Made by a program: the position numbers and the translations under genes
Shown here: positions 1 through 11,609 of the stretch, one piece after another
Layout: every line of letters begins with the position of its first letter
Position numbering within the stretch: position 1 is the stretch's first letter
Source: Chrysomallon squamiferum
Lineage: Eukaryota; Mollusca; Gastropoda; Neomphalida; Peltospiridae
Length of the DNA: 61,000 bases
Direction of reading: 5' to 3'
NCBI GenBank assembly: GCA_012295275.1
Contig: CM022679.1
Location: 13,973,342-14,034,341 of the forward strand
The notes under the pieces: generated by a model
Told to the model about the DNA's origin: nothing
What the model saw: the letters and a program-made list of their open reading frames with translations, nothing else
Databases searched by the model: none

Positions 1-43
<43 letters not shown>
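1..43. repeat. (CA)n microsatellite, window edge
   Basis: An uninterrupted AC dinucleotide run that starts at the window boundary, so its true 5' end is not visible. Confidence 0.97.
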
Positions 44-144
44 CTGGTGCCATGGTGTATGATCACAAGATCCTATTCCAAGAAAAAATTCCATTACAAG
101 ATTATAAAAGAGGTGGTTTATTCTATCATATCTGTGGAAAAGTA

Positions 145-195
145 GATTGGATGTATGTATGGATGTATGTATGTATATGTATGTTTGTGTGTATG

Positions 196-226
<31 letters not shown>

Positions 227-294
227 GTATGCATGCATGTATGTATGTATGTATGTATACATGCATGTAAATATTTATGTATGTATGTAGGTAG

Positions 295-325
<31 letters not shown>

Positions 326-430
326 TGTACGTATGTATTTATGTATGTAAGCATGTTTGTATGTATGTCTGTATGTATTCACCTATATATGTGTATGTGT
401 GTCAGTGTGTATTTGTGTTTATCTGTATGA
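145..430. repeat. (GTAT)n tetranucleotide microsatellite
   Basis: About 285 bp of GTAT/TATG repeats, interrupted by single substitutions and by short ATGC and GTGT variants. Open frames on both strands here encode only Met-Tyr-Val-Cys or His-Thr-Tyr-Ile repeats, so they are not genes. Confidence 0.95.
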
Positions 431-950
431 TTTAGTTGTTTGTGTCTGAATGTATGTCCACTTCATATCTAATAATATTTCATATAAAATATACTGAGCT
501 ATATATCAGACACAATCTTTCATCAGTCAATCAAACCAATACTACATTAACACTGTCAGTCTGTACACATCTACTACAAAGCCTGAGTAATGATAAAATC
601 CTACTGCAAACCTGATATCACACATAACTACAGATATAGATTTTTACAGCTTGTCTGGCTTTGTATAGTTATTGAATAAAAAAAAATAAAAATAATTTTT
701 TTTTTCTTTCTTTCTTTCTTTCATAAAAATATTAAAATATTTAACAGGTTCTTGCTGTTTAGGAAAACATCGCTCTGTTATTATTTATTAATATGTTTTA
801 TGTTCGGCGTGCTTCTGGGGTTTTGCATTCAGTACTGACTCGACTCAAACAATAATTATTTAACACTCAAGCGATGAAGTAGTCTGTAACAGAAGACGGT
901 GATGTCTGTATTGGGTTTTAATGACTTGTTTTTCATTATTTATTTACCTG
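431..950. other. Non-coding stretch with no recognised element
   Basis: AT-rich sequence of ordinary complexity with a short TTTC run near 699-722. No open frame of useful length and no repeat family is recognised. Confidence 0.6.
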
Positions 951-1275
951 CACAGCAAATAGGACACAGCTTAGTGGCAGAATATCTTTTTTTTTAAGTT
1001 GAAGTAGGTTGTTGGATCAATCCGTCACTGAGCTATTTCTTGTTCCAGCCAGTGCTCCATAACATACCTCTGTGTGTGTTCCATCCTGTGTGGGGGAAGG
1101 TGCATATAAAATATTCCTTGCTGCTAACTGAAAAGTACAGACCAAAAAGAGTTGGCAGTGAGTTTCTTTTCTGAGTAACTGAGTGGTCCTAAAATCGTGT
1201 GTTTAACACCAAGTAAAACAGTAAATAAAATGTGTTGAGTGTATTGTTAAATAAAGCAGTTCCTTTCTTTTTACT
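951..1275 (+). mobile_element. tRNA-derived SINE, nearly full length
   Basis: The order of parts matches a tRNA-derived SINE. A box A-like CAGCTTAGTGGCAG lies near 968, and a box B-like GGTTGTTGGATCAATCC near 1007-1023. The body follows with TTCTTGTTCCAGCCAGTGCTCC split over 1038-1060, then GTGCATATAAAATATTCC near 1101. The tail has AAATAAAATGTGTTGAGTGT near 1223 and a pyrimidine end near 1270. A GCAGTGAGTTTCTTTTCT segment corresponds to the usual GCAGCGGGTTTCCTCTCT. Divergence from the remembered consensus suggests an old, inactive copy. The family resemblance is from memory; the internal order is seen directly. Confidence 0.85.
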
Positions 1276-2458
1276 TGCATACTTAGGCAGAAAGAAATGT
1301 CATCAGACTGTATATTTTGTGATATTAATTAAGAAAATTATGAAATATTGATATGAGTACATTAAAGAATTTATATATTTTTTTAAATGTGTTTCTATTC
1401 TATAATTTTTCTTACTAATATTGAAATTGAAGATTGAGAAAGTTTCTTTTTTGTCTCTGATTATTATTGTTGTTATTCTTCTTCATCCTGTTTTTTTTTT
1501 TTTATTGTATTAGTATTAATATTTTACAGTTCAAATTTAAAAGCAAAATATCTCTTTTCTATTATTAATATTATTATTATTTATTATTATGTTATATTAT
1601 CCATATTATAATCATTCATGCAATATCACAATATTTTTTCAAATTTTGCACTAAATAAATATTTAATAATGATGAAAAGCACATATTGCCTTTATAAGGA
1701 AGTCATAGCATAAACTTTAGTTTAAAAAACATAAGTATAAATTTATAAGCTATTAAATTGTAACAATAATAATAATAATACACCAACAATAATGAAGCAT
1801 CTCTAATTATTATTTTTTTAAATAAATTAATAACTATAAACTAATAGTAACAAAGATGGAAATGTATTTTACTATAATAATGTTTAAAAATAAATTTATA
1901 CACTATTAACACTTCTCTATAATAACAAACACAAACATGAAACCTTACTGAACTATCTTTAAATTATACTTTTTTAAAATAAATTTGTAAACTATTAAAA
2001 AGTCTTTATATTAATAATAACAAATCAATTTATTACCTATTAAGAGTTCCTTGTAATACAGATATAGCAATTATGAAAGGATATTAAACTATAATTTATG
2101 ATTTTTTTTTTACAAATGGGTTTACCTATCCCTGATTCATAATTTGAAAAATAAAAGTGTCAACTATTAATAATACTAACAAAGATGAAAGCCTATTTAA
2201 TCACATCTCATCTTACTTCAGCTTTTTGCACCTGCCTGGTGTAAGTAATTAGTATTTACACAACGTGATCAGTTAATGATGTTTTTACTATGATGACAGG
2301 TATGCACTGTAATGATCTGATGTAATACACCCAGATATCACACCTCTTGTTTGTGTCACTGTGTTTAACAAGGAAACAAAAAAAAACAAAAAACAAATCC
2401 TGTATCCTTTTTAACAAGTAGAGAGATACATACCTATCTCCCTATTAGACATGATACA
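1276..2458. repeat. AT-rich region with a degenerate ~80-100 bp tandem motif
   Basis: Very AT-rich and non-coding. Between about 1690 and 2200 a motif resembling AAATAAATTTATAnnCTATTAA recurs (near 1737, 1819, 1887, 1976 and 2147), sometimes followed by TAACAAAGATG. This looks like a heavily diverged tandem repeat. The rest has short ATT runs and nothing else I recognise. Confidence 0.5.
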
Positions 2459-2531
2459 ATATTATTATTATTATTATTGTTGTTATTATTATTATTATTA
2501 TTGTTATTATTATTGTTGTTATTATTATTAT
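2459..2531. repeat. (ATT)n microsatellite
   Basis: ATT trinucleotide run with a few GTT variants, directly before the large 28-bp array. Confidence 0.93.
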
Positions 2532-2570
2532 ATTTGTTCTAGTTAAAGTCATATGACTGTTTTTTCTATC

Positions 2571-5500
2571 AAGAGATAGATTCTAGGTGTGTGTTGTCAT
2601 GAGATAAAGAAATAGACGCTTGGTGTGTGTTATAAAGAGACAGATGTTTGGTTTGTGTTATAAAGAGACAGATGTTTGGTATGTGTTATAAAGAGATAAA
2701 TGTTTGTTATGTGTTATAAAGAGACAGATGTTTGGTTTGTGTTATAAAGAGTCAGATGTTTGTTATGTGTTATAAAGAGACAGATGTTTGGTTTGTGTTA
2801 TAAAGAGACAGATGTTTGGTTTGTGTTATAAAGAGACAGATGTTTGGTATGTGTTATAAAGAGATAAATGTTTGTTATGTGTTATAAAGAGACAGATGTT
2901 TGGTTTGTGTTATAAAGAGATATATGTTTGTTATGTGTTATAAAGAGACAGATGTTTGTTATGTGTTATAAAGAAATAGATGTTTGGTGTGTGTTATCAA
3001 GAGATATATGTCTGGTGTGTTTTATCAAGAGATAGATGTTTGGTGTGTGTTATAAAGAGATATATGTTTGGTGTGTGTTATCAAGAGATATATGTCTGGT
3101 GTGTTTTATCAAGAGATACATTTTGGTATGTGTTATAAAGAGACATGTTTGGTTTGTGTTATAAAGAAATAGATGCTTTGTATGTGTTATCAAGAGATAG
3201 ATGTTTGGTGTGTGTTATGAAGAGATATATGTTTGGTGTGTTTTATCAAGAGATAGATGTTTGGTGTGTGTTATCAAGAGATATATGTCTGGTGTGTTTT
3301 ATCAAGAGATAGATGTTTGGTGTGTGTTATCAAGAGATAGATGCTTTGTATGTGTTATCAAGAGATAGATGTTTGGTGTGTGTTATCAAGAGATAGATGT
3401 TTGGTGTGTTTTATCAAGAGATAGATGTTTGGTATGTGTTATCAAGAGATAGATGTTTGGTGTGTGTTATCAAGAGATATATGTTTGTGTGTGTTTTATC
3501 AAGAGATAATGTTTGGTGTGTGTTATCAAGAGATAGATGTTTGGTGTGTGTTATAAAGAGATAGATGTTTGGTGTGTGTTATCAAGAGATAGATGTTTTG
3601 TTGTGTGTTATCAAGAGATAAATGCTTGGTATGTGTTATCAAGAGATAAATGCTTGGTATGTGCTATCAAGAGATAAATGCTTGGTCTGTGTTATCAAGA
3701 GATAGATGTTAGGTATGTGCTATCAAGAGATAGATGTTAGGTATGTGTTATCAAGGGATAAATGCTTGGTGTGTGTTATCAAGGGATAAATGCCTGGTAT
3801 GTGTTATCAAGGGATAAATGCCTGGTATGTGTTATCAAGAGATAGATGTTAGGTATGTGCTATCAAGAGATAGATGTTAGGTGTGTGTTATCAAGAGATA
3901 TATGTCTGGTGTGTTTTATCAAGAGATACATTTTGGTATGTGTTATAAAGAGACGTTTGGTTTGTGTTATAAAGAAATAGATGCTTTGTATGTGTTATCA
4001 AGAGATAGATGTTTGGTGTGTGTTATGAAGAGATATATGTTTGGTGTGTTTTATCAAGAGATAGATGTTTGGTGTGTGTTATCAAGAGATATATGTCTGG
4101 TGTGTTTTATCAAGAGATAGATGTTTGGTGTGTGTTATCAAGAGATAGATGCTTTGTATGTGTTATCAAGAGATAGATGTTTGGTGTGTGTTATCAAGAG
4201 ATAGATGTTTGGTGTGTTTTATCAAGAGATAGATGTTTGGTATGTGTTATCAAGAGATAGATGTTTGGTGTGTGTTATCAAGAGATATATGTTTGGTGTG
4301 TTTTATCAAGAGATAGGTGTTTGGTGTGTGTTATCAAGAGATAGATGTTTGGTGTGTGTTATAAAGAGATAGATGTTTGGTGTGTGTTATCAAGAGATAG
4401 ATGTTTCATGTGTGTTATCAAGAGATAGATGTTTGGTGTGTTTTATCAAGAGATAGATGTTTGGTGTGTGTTATCAAGAGACAGATGTTTGGTGTGTGTT
4501 ATCAAGAGATAGATGTTTTGTTGTGTGTTATCAAGAGATAAATGCTTGGTATGTGTTATCAAGAGATAAATGCTTGGTATGTGCTATCAAGAGATAAATG
4601 CTTGGTCTGTGTTATCAAGAGATAGATGTTAGGTATGTGCTATCAAGAGATAGATGTTAGGTATGTGTTATCAAGGGATAAATGCTTGGTGTGTGTTATC
4701 AAGGGATAAATGCCTGGTATGTGTTATCAAGAGATAGATGTTAGGTATATGCTATCAAGGGATAAATGCTTGGTGTGTGTTATCAAGGGATAAATGCTTG
4801 GTGTGTGTTATCAAGGGATAAATGCCTGGTATGTGTTATCAAGAGATAGATGTTAGGTATGTGCTATCAAGAGATAGATGTTAGGTATGTGTTATCAAGG
4901 GATAAATGCTTGGTGTGTGTTATCAAGGGATAAATGCCTGGTATGTGTTATCAAGAGATAGATGTTAGGTATGTGCTATCAAGGGATAAATGCTTGGTGT
5001 GTGTTATCAAGGGATAAATGCTTGGTATGTGTTATCAAGAGATAAATGCTTGGTATGTGCTATCAAGAGATAAATGCTTGGTATGTGCTATCAAGAGATA
5101 AATGCTTGGTCTGTGTTATCAAGGGATAAATGCTTGGTATGTGTTATCAAGAGGTAAATGCTTGGTCTGTGTTATCAAGGGATAAATGCTTGGTCTGTGT
5201 TATCAAGAGATAAATGTTTGGTGTGTGTTATCAAGGGATAAATGCTTGGTATGTGTTATCAAGAGATAAATGCTTGGTATGTGCTATCAAGAGATAAATG
5301 CTTGGTATGTGTTATCAAGAGATAAATGTTAGGTATGTGTTATCAAGGGATAAATGCTTGGTGTGTGTTATCAAGAGATAAATGCTTGGTGTGTGTTATC
5401 AAGGAATAAATGCTTGGTATGTGTTATCAAGAGGTAAATGCTTGGTGTGTGTTATCAAGAGATAAATGCTTGGTGTGTGTTATCAAGAGATAAATGCTTG

Positions 5501-5722
5501 GTCTGTGTTATCAAGAGATAAATACTTGGTGTGTGTTATCAAGGGATAAATTCTTGGTATGTGCTATCAAGAGATAGATGTTTGGTGTGTGTTATCAAGG
5601 GATAAATGCTTGGTATGTGCTATCAAGAGATAGATGCTTGATGTATGTTATCAAGGGATAAATGCTTGGTATGTGCCATAAAGTGATAGATGCATAATAT
5701 GTGTTATCAAGAAGCAGACGGT
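2571..5722. repeat. 28-bp minisatellite array, ~110 copies, with higher-order structure
   Basis: A head-to-tail array about 3.1 kb long. The unit is ATGTTTGGTGTGTG followed by TTATCAAGAGATAG, 28 bp in total. Variants change along the array: TATAAAGAGACAG units dominate the 5' part, TATCAAGAGATAG units the middle, and TATCAAGAGATAAATGCTTGG-type units the 3' part. A multi-unit block starting near 3091 recurs near 3901 with the same series of variants. Because 28 is not a multiple of 3, open frames inside it (for example 3881-4120) merely cycle frames. There are no spacers, so it is not a CRISPR array. Confidence 0.97.
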
Positions 5723-6169
5723 AAAATCTGAGTAACTCATCATGAGTGTAAATATATTTTAAAGGATTTACTGAAGCATATGTTAACCCATTTTTTAACT
5801 AACAACAATATTATTAACGCAAATAAAATCTAGAATTTGAAAAAAAAAAAAAAAAGATTTTGTATTGTGTCCTGTCAGCAAAAACAGTTTCTAACTCTCT
5901 TTAAAATATATATCTTTAAAATAAACAAAAGAAGACACTTGTTTAGTTTTTCAATGTATCTGACCTTGACTGTTACTTGCTATTAATCTACTTACTACTT
6001 TCAGCTTCTGTATCTGCACCCGAGTCATTATGTTACAAGTGTTTGATTGATAAAACCACTAACAGGCCAGTCAGAGATCTTCTTCTTTTTTAAAAAAAAA
6101 ACACTACTATGGAAAAAAAAGACGTGTGTAATATGATAACAGTAACGGATTATAAAATGGGATCAGTTA
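5723..6169. other. Non-coding AT-rich stretch
   Basis: Unique-looking AT-rich sequence with short poly-A tracts near 5840 and 6092. No gene or repeat is recognised. Confidence 0.6.
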
Positions 6170-6380
6170 TGGCTTGTTTGACAAAGTCAGTTTTTCTTTC
6201 TCAGGGCAAGAGTAAGTTAATTTTCCACTCTGTCTGGCCTAATGAGCTGATGATGCTGCTGACAAAGCCGTCTGCGTAGCAAAGTGGAACATCCACCCGG
6301 GGTGTGAAGGATCGCACTCAAAGAATCAGCTCATTGTTCTCGTGGCTTTTTGTGTTCCCCTATAGACTAAATTACACTCC
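6170..6380. promoter_or_regulatory. Candidate conserved non-coding island
   Basis: A roughly 200-bp patch of higher complexity and GC content than its surroundings. It includes AATGAGCTGATGATGCTGCT and GACAAAGCCGTCTGCGTAGC, and a later AATCAGCTCATT that partly mirrors the earlier AATGAGCTGATG. No open frame crosses it. The contrast with flanking low-complexity DNA is the only evidence. A regulatory role is inferred, and a non-coding exon is an alternative. Confidence 0.3.
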
Positions 6381-6488
6381 TAGAAAACTCTTTTGTATTG
6401 TTAGTGACATTTTTATTTTTTTTTTTTTTTTTATTTCACAAAATGAGAGGTGTCATTGGGGTTGGGTAAATTTTGTTTAAAAAAAAAA

Positions 6489-6522
<34 letters not shown>

Positions 6523-6958
6523 ACAAATATCTTTGGATGGGTTATAAATATCTATTATGGTTAATGTATGTAAGTAGGACAAAGAAATTTAAATAAATAT
6601 TATCTTGACTCATTTTGGTGTGGTTTTTTTTTTAACTTTTTTTAAACTTTTTTTTTAACTTTTTTTTTTTAACTTTTTTTTTGATTGATGCACATTACCT
6701 GGTTAAAAACTAACAAGTATCTTGTTTGTTTATTTTAAAGATATGTGCTCTTTAACAGATAGTTAGAAACTCAGTGCTGTTATCAAATTTTGGTTTCAGT
6801 TGTACATTATGTATCAGTAGCAGATTTGTTACATAGACTGACTTCACAGCTCTGACTTCTGTGTAGAACTTACAGACACCAGTACTGAGACTGCACTAGG
6901 ATTAACATTTGGTATTTCAGTATATTTCAGCTCTAAATAGATACACATGTACATTCAT
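6381..6958. other. T-rich non-coding stretch
   Basis: Holds poly-T tracts near 6415-6435 and 6505-6522, a short TA run near 6490-6506 and repeated AACTTTTTTT words near 6630-6680. The remainder is ordinary AT-rich sequence without a recognised feature. Confidence 0.6.
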
Positions 6959-7284
6959 GCATGAATTTAATTATGATCGTGACTCAAATGTAATGATGCA
7001 TACATACAGACATATAAATTACATGCACCGGTTTACAAACACACCCATTTTTATATCATCAAATCATGCATATTTATAACATACATATAGAATGATGTGC
7101 AGTCAAATGCAGATACAGACACATACAGATAGATTGTTAGATGCACAGTTTCAAACACATAAAACCCCACGAAAACACATACACATGTTCGCATGCACAG
7201 TGAAATGCACACACACAGACACACACTGGCATGCACTAAATCAAATATTCTCACAGATATCTAGTTACGTGCAAATGCACGTGT

Positions 7285-7328
<44 letters not shown>

Positions 7329-7384
7329 AGACACACACACACACACACACACACACACTCAGACACACACACACACACACACAC
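6959..7384. repeat. CA/CATA-rich region ending in compound (CA)n
   Basis: Degenerate CATA and ACAC words from 6959 lead into an almost pure CA run (about 7284-7384) interrupted by two ACTCAGAC words about 34 bp apart. Open frames here encode His-Thr runs and are not genes. Confidence 0.9.
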
Positions 7385-7544
7385 AAACAATAGGGACCTT
7401 GTCGAATACAGTGACTGCAGTTAAATGTTAAAGTATATTATTATCATTTGAATACATATGGAGAAAATATTCAGCTAATAACCAGGACTTCCAATGGAAA
7501 TTTTGTTTCATATGTAAAATTCTATTTACCTTAGGCTCTCACAC

Positions 7545-7710
7545 ACACTCTGCCATTTATACACATTCATACATACATACATACATATGTACATACTAAT
7601 ACACCTATGTATATACAAACACTCATACATACATCTACACACATACACACATATAAATACATATATATACACATATACACACATATACACACAAATACAC
7701 ACATACATAT
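7545..7710. repeat. (CATA)n/(CACA)n degenerate microsatellite
   Basis: Alternating ACAT, ACAC and ATATAC words. The antisense 62-codon frame is a Tyr-Val-Cys-Met repeat translation. Confidence 0.85.
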
Positions 7711-7735
7711 CCATTTAGAACACCTAATAACCAAA

Positions 7736-8013
7736 ATATGGTAACAGAAGTTTTCTTTTCACTGTCCTAAAATGTAAATCATCTTTATTAAGATACACAG
7801 TATCGGTTAGACTATACATACATAGGAGTAGATTATTTATTAACCAATATACTGAACCAAAATTTTCTTTTCATTGTCCTAAAATGTAAATCATCTTTTC
7901 TATGGTAACAGAAGACAATATCAGCTGTAATACATATACGTTTAATAACCAAAAATTAAATTTTCTAAAATATAAATCACCTTTGCCTATATACACACAA
8001 CATAACATCAGTT

Positions 8014-8054
<41 letters not shown>

Positions 8055-8510
8055 ATAGATGTAGTTTGTTTACCATTCAATATACAGAACAAAAATTTAC
8101 TTTTCTTAAATGTAAATCAGTTTTATCTTGGACTTAATACATAGAATACAATGACAGTTATACAAACACATACAAGTGGACATTCTAATAACCAATGTAC
8201 TGAACAAAAATTTACCTTTTTTAAATGTAAATCAGTTTTATCTTGGACTTAATAAATAGAACACAATAATAGTTATAACCCAAACACATACAAGTGGATA
8301 TTCTAATAACCTGAACAGAAATTTACTTTTCTTTAATGTAAATCAGATTTGTCTTGGATTTGATACACAGGACATAAAATTTATTATAATAGACACACAT
8401 AGGAGTGGATAGTCTAATACACCAAGCACAAATTTAATCTTTTCATTGTCCTAAAATGTAAAAATCACCTTTTTCTTCAGTACACATAACAAAATATGAG
8501 TTATAGTAGA
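7736..8510. repeat. ~115-bp tandem satellite with an embedded (CA)n
   Basis: The word TGTAAATC recurs at about 7773, 7885, 8111, 8226 and 8337, preceded by AAAATTTACTTTTC-like and followed by TTTATCTTGGACTTAATACA-like sequence. This gives a unit of about 111-116 bp. Each unit also carries a short ACACATA/ACACACA segment, expanded to a long CA run in one copy at 8016-8048. Two units (about 8085-8200 and 8200-8315) are very similar. It is non-coding. Confidence 0.82.
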
Positions 8511-9000
8511 GCGAAGAGAAGCCAGTAAGAAAGGTATTAGGAGAGAAATATTTCAATGAGGGTGGTCTTTTCTCTTTATCTGATGTATTTTGTGACCTCT
8601 CTCTTTCTATTTATCTCTAGCTTGTTCAGCGTTCACTCCTAATTTGTATTTTCCATGACTTTTTTATATATATTCTTTTCCAGGTCATAGCAGTCATAGA
8701 AACATTAAGATTAATCTTGTGTATTTTTTTTTTTTTTTTTTTTTAAAACATTTTCAATGATAAAATTAAGTTTATGTTAAAGTACATGGTTTTTTTTTAT
8801 GAGCGTCTAACAATTTTCATCTATTATATATGTGTTGGAATTTGACTCCATGAGTATGTATGTTTGTATGTATGTGTGAGAGAGAGACAGAGTTTGTATG
8901 GGCGTTTACCTGTGAATAGAAAAATGGGAAAGTAAAAAAAAAAGAAAAAGAAAAAAATGCAGTTTTTTTCTTCTTTTTTTTTTTTGCATTTTAATTTTTT
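8511..9000. other. Non-coding stretch with homopolymer tracts
   Basis: Ordinary AT-rich sequence with a poly-T tract near 8726-8744, a short GTAT/GAGA patch near 8850-8890 and purine-rich sequence near 8930-8960. No gene is recognised. Confidence 0.55.
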
Positions 9001-9011
9001 TTTAAATATAG

Positions 9012-9030
9012 ATAAACACACACTCAAACA

Positions 9031-9074
<44 letters not shown>
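9012..9074. repeat. (CA)n microsatellite
   Basis: CA run with early AAAC interruptions, followed directly by a SINE fragment. Confidence 0.95.
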
Positions 9075-9076
<2 letters not shown>

Positions 9077-9084
9077 TTTCTTTC

Positions 9085-9190
9085 TCAACCCACATCAGTG
9101 GTTTATTGAAAGTCAAGGTATATGTTTTCCAGCGCATGGGAAAGTGCACAAGAAAAATCATTTCTTGCTAACTCAACTTGTTGCAGATAT
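9085..9190 (+). mobile_element. tRNA-derived SINE fragment (body only)
   Basis: The segment GTGGTTTATTGAAAGTCAAG (near 9100) leads into GGTATATGTTTTCCAGCGCA, GGGAAAGTGCACAAGAAAAA and CATTTCTTGCTAA. In order, this matches the SINE body shared with the copies at 951 and 37505. Head and tail are missing. Confidence 0.72.
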
Positions 9191-9249
9191 TCCTAATAAT
9201 AACAGCAGCAGCAACAACAACAACTACAACAACAATATATGATTTATTC

Positions 9250-9500
9250 AAGTGGCTGCAGGCCAACTTTTGTACATGAGAAGGAAAGACACTCGCAAGA
9301 TCAAAGATAAGAAAACAATGAGGGCTATTATGAAAAATAACACACTAGTAGGAGTTAATAACACAGGTAATCTCACACTAATAGATACTGTCATAAGACA
9401 CAGGCAGCTGAGTAATTACAAATGTCTGATAATTATTAGAGAGGCTGGATCAATCAATTAATTGGTTACAAATGAGTGAAAGATTCCAGCAGTAACGTTA
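9250..9500. promoter_or_regulatory. Candidate conserved non-coding island (contains a 69-codon ORF)
   Basis: High-complexity sequence between two CA microsatellites. It contains clustered homeodomain-like cores: GAGTAATTACAAATG, CTGATAATTATTAGAG and ATCAATCAATTAATTGG. A + strand frame at 9252-9461 is free of low-complexity bias and begins MAAGQLLYMRRKDTRKIKDK. I do not recognise the protein, and its A/T-biased codons give no clear coding signal. Non-coding regulatory DNA is the favoured reading; a small unknown exon is possible. Confidence 0.3.
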
Positions 9501-9515
9501 AGCTGTGTAATGAGT

Positions 9516-9517
<2 letters not shown>

Positions 9518-9548
<31 letters not shown>

Positions 9549-9570
9549 ACACACACTTACACACATATAT
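9518..9570. repeat. (CA)n microsatellite
   Basis: CA run with one CAGA interruption, ending in a short TA patch. Confidence 0.93.
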
Positions 9571-10080
9571 ATTTGTTCTTCACTTTTTGTAATATATCTA
9601 TTTTTTTAATTTATTTTTTTGTTTATTATTTTTATTTTATCTCTTATTGCTTATACTGGAATTTAAAATAATATTTATTTTATTATTTATTTATTTATTT
9701 ATTTATTTATCAATTTTATTTATTATTTTATTTTATTTTATTTACTAATTTATTTTACTGGTTCATTTTTTCAATTTTAGAATCTTATAAAAAATAGTAG
9801 TGTACATAGATTCATAAAAATAAAGAAAACAAATTTGTCTTGGTTTCAAAATAAGCAAGATGAAGTAAATTTAATCTCTAAAAATTTAATATTTTATTAC
9901 AGATATTTTAATTTGTGTTTAAAGAAACAAACAACAGTAAAGTAAAATAAACCATTAAAATTATTATCAACTTTAATAATAATATTATTATTAACATTAT
10001 TATTATATCTATTATTATTATTAACTGATCAGCCTGTCTTTACTTAAGCAGATTGACTTAGATAATAAAAAGGTGATACT
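9571..10080. other. AT-rich low-complexity stretch
   Basis: Contains a (TTAT)n run near 9681-9711 and ATT runs near 9978-10023. Otherwise T/A-rich without a recognised element. Confidence 0.7.
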
Positions 10081-11290
10081 AAGGCGTAGACATTCTTTCT
10101 TGAACATCTTACTTCCTATGTAATTTCAGTAACATATAATTTGTAAGATGATATTACATATTAACAGGTATAATTTGATTAATAATACTGCAGCACTTTA
10201 CAACATAAAAAAAAACACCCAGTCTCTCTCCCATGTAATTTCCACATTCTCAAATACATACACTTTGTTAAGAAACAGTATTCCAGTTACAAAGTGAAGT
10301 AGCTACATATATATATATATATATATATATAATGGAATGTCTTTACTATGTAATTTTATTAATCTCAAATGTAGATATTTTTCTAAGACTACGTCACCCA
10401 TAGGTATACTTTGATGAATAATAGTGTGGTAATATATAGTGTAAATTACAGTGTTTATATTGAATGTTGTGCAATAGTTCTGTTATGTAGATGTTTTGCT
10501 GAGAAGGTTACCTATAAATGTAATCAGATGATTATATTACAGTATTATACAAAAATAGTACTTCTGTATTGTTTATACAGTTTAATTGATATCAAATGCA
10601 AATAGTTTTTGCTGTGATAATATTACTTATGGGTTTGATTTGAAGAATAATATTGCAGCAATATGCTGAATAAAGTACACTAAGATATAGACTGTTTTTT
10701 TGGTTTGTTTTTTAACAACATAATTCAGCTAAAATGTTGATAATTTGCTTTGAGTATATTACTTGTATGTTTAATTTGTTGAATAATATTGCAGTAATAC
10801 AGTATATACATTATACTGTTTATAAGGAAATTATGTAATTCATGTTCATTAGTCTGATGTGTAGATATAAGGATGTCATTAAACAATCATTCATTCTTTC
10901 ATTCAGATGTCAATAATTTATTAAAAAGCACCACAACATAATATTACAGCTGTATACAGGAAGAGAAATGGATGATATTAACAAACCCCTGTATAATTAT
11001 AATAATATCAGATTTGTTAAGAACATAATGGAGCTGTTATTTGTTGGAAAATATTGCAGTAATTTAAAGTCAAACATAAAAATGTGTAATATTTTATCAC
11101 ATGTATAATTTCAATATTCTGAGACATACATGTTGCAAGAAATGATTATATATATATATTACATGTGTGTGTGTGTGCGCATGTGTGCATGTAATTTGTT
11201 GAATAGAAATATAGTTATTTACAGTATAAAGTGAGCCATATGATAAATATAAAATAGTTTTAAGCAGTTTTATAATCATTAAACACATTA
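10081..11290. repeat. Highly diverged ~120-bp tandem satellite
   Basis: Successive segments share an order of words: ATGTAATTTnA, then a TGTAGATATTTTnnTAAG-like word, then TTTGTTGAATAATATTGCAG (or variants such as GATGAATAATAGTGTGG), then an ACAGTATATA word. They recur roughly every 115-125 bp near 10180, 10410, 10640, 10775, 11070 and 11195. One copy has gained a (TA)n run (10304-10331), and another a TA/TG run near 11147-11185. No coding potential. The degeneracy suggests an old array. Confidence 0.7.
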
Positions 11291-11379
11291 CCCACCCTTG
11301 TGTGTTTTAAATGATGAATATCTGTAAATATGATTTTTTTTAATAGAACGTTTCAAGTAACAGAATATTTGGTATAATT

Positions 11380-11602
11380 ATAATTATTACTGCTACTGTT
11401 GTTATTGTTATTTTTATTATTATGGTTTTGTTTTTATTGATATTGTTGTCTTGTTTTTGTTGTTGTTGCTAGTTGTAGTAATAGAAGTAGTAGTAGTAGT
11501 TGTAGTAGTAGTAGTAGTAGTAGTAGTAGCAGTAGTAGTAGTAGTAATGATAGTAATCGTAGTAGTAGTAGTAATCATAGTAATCGTAGTAGTATCATTC
11601 AT
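11380..11602. repeat. (AGT)n trinucleotide microsatellite
   Basis: ATT/GTT-rich flank leading into an AGT run (about 11470-11595) with AATCGT interruptions. The antisense frame is a threonine run and is not a gene. Confidence 0.93.
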
Positions 11603-11609
11603 TCCTTAA

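Noticed and set aside
2571-5722. CRISPR-like regular repeat array
   Set aside because: Units are directly abutting with no spacers, the context is eukaryotic and no cas genes are present; it is a minisatellite.
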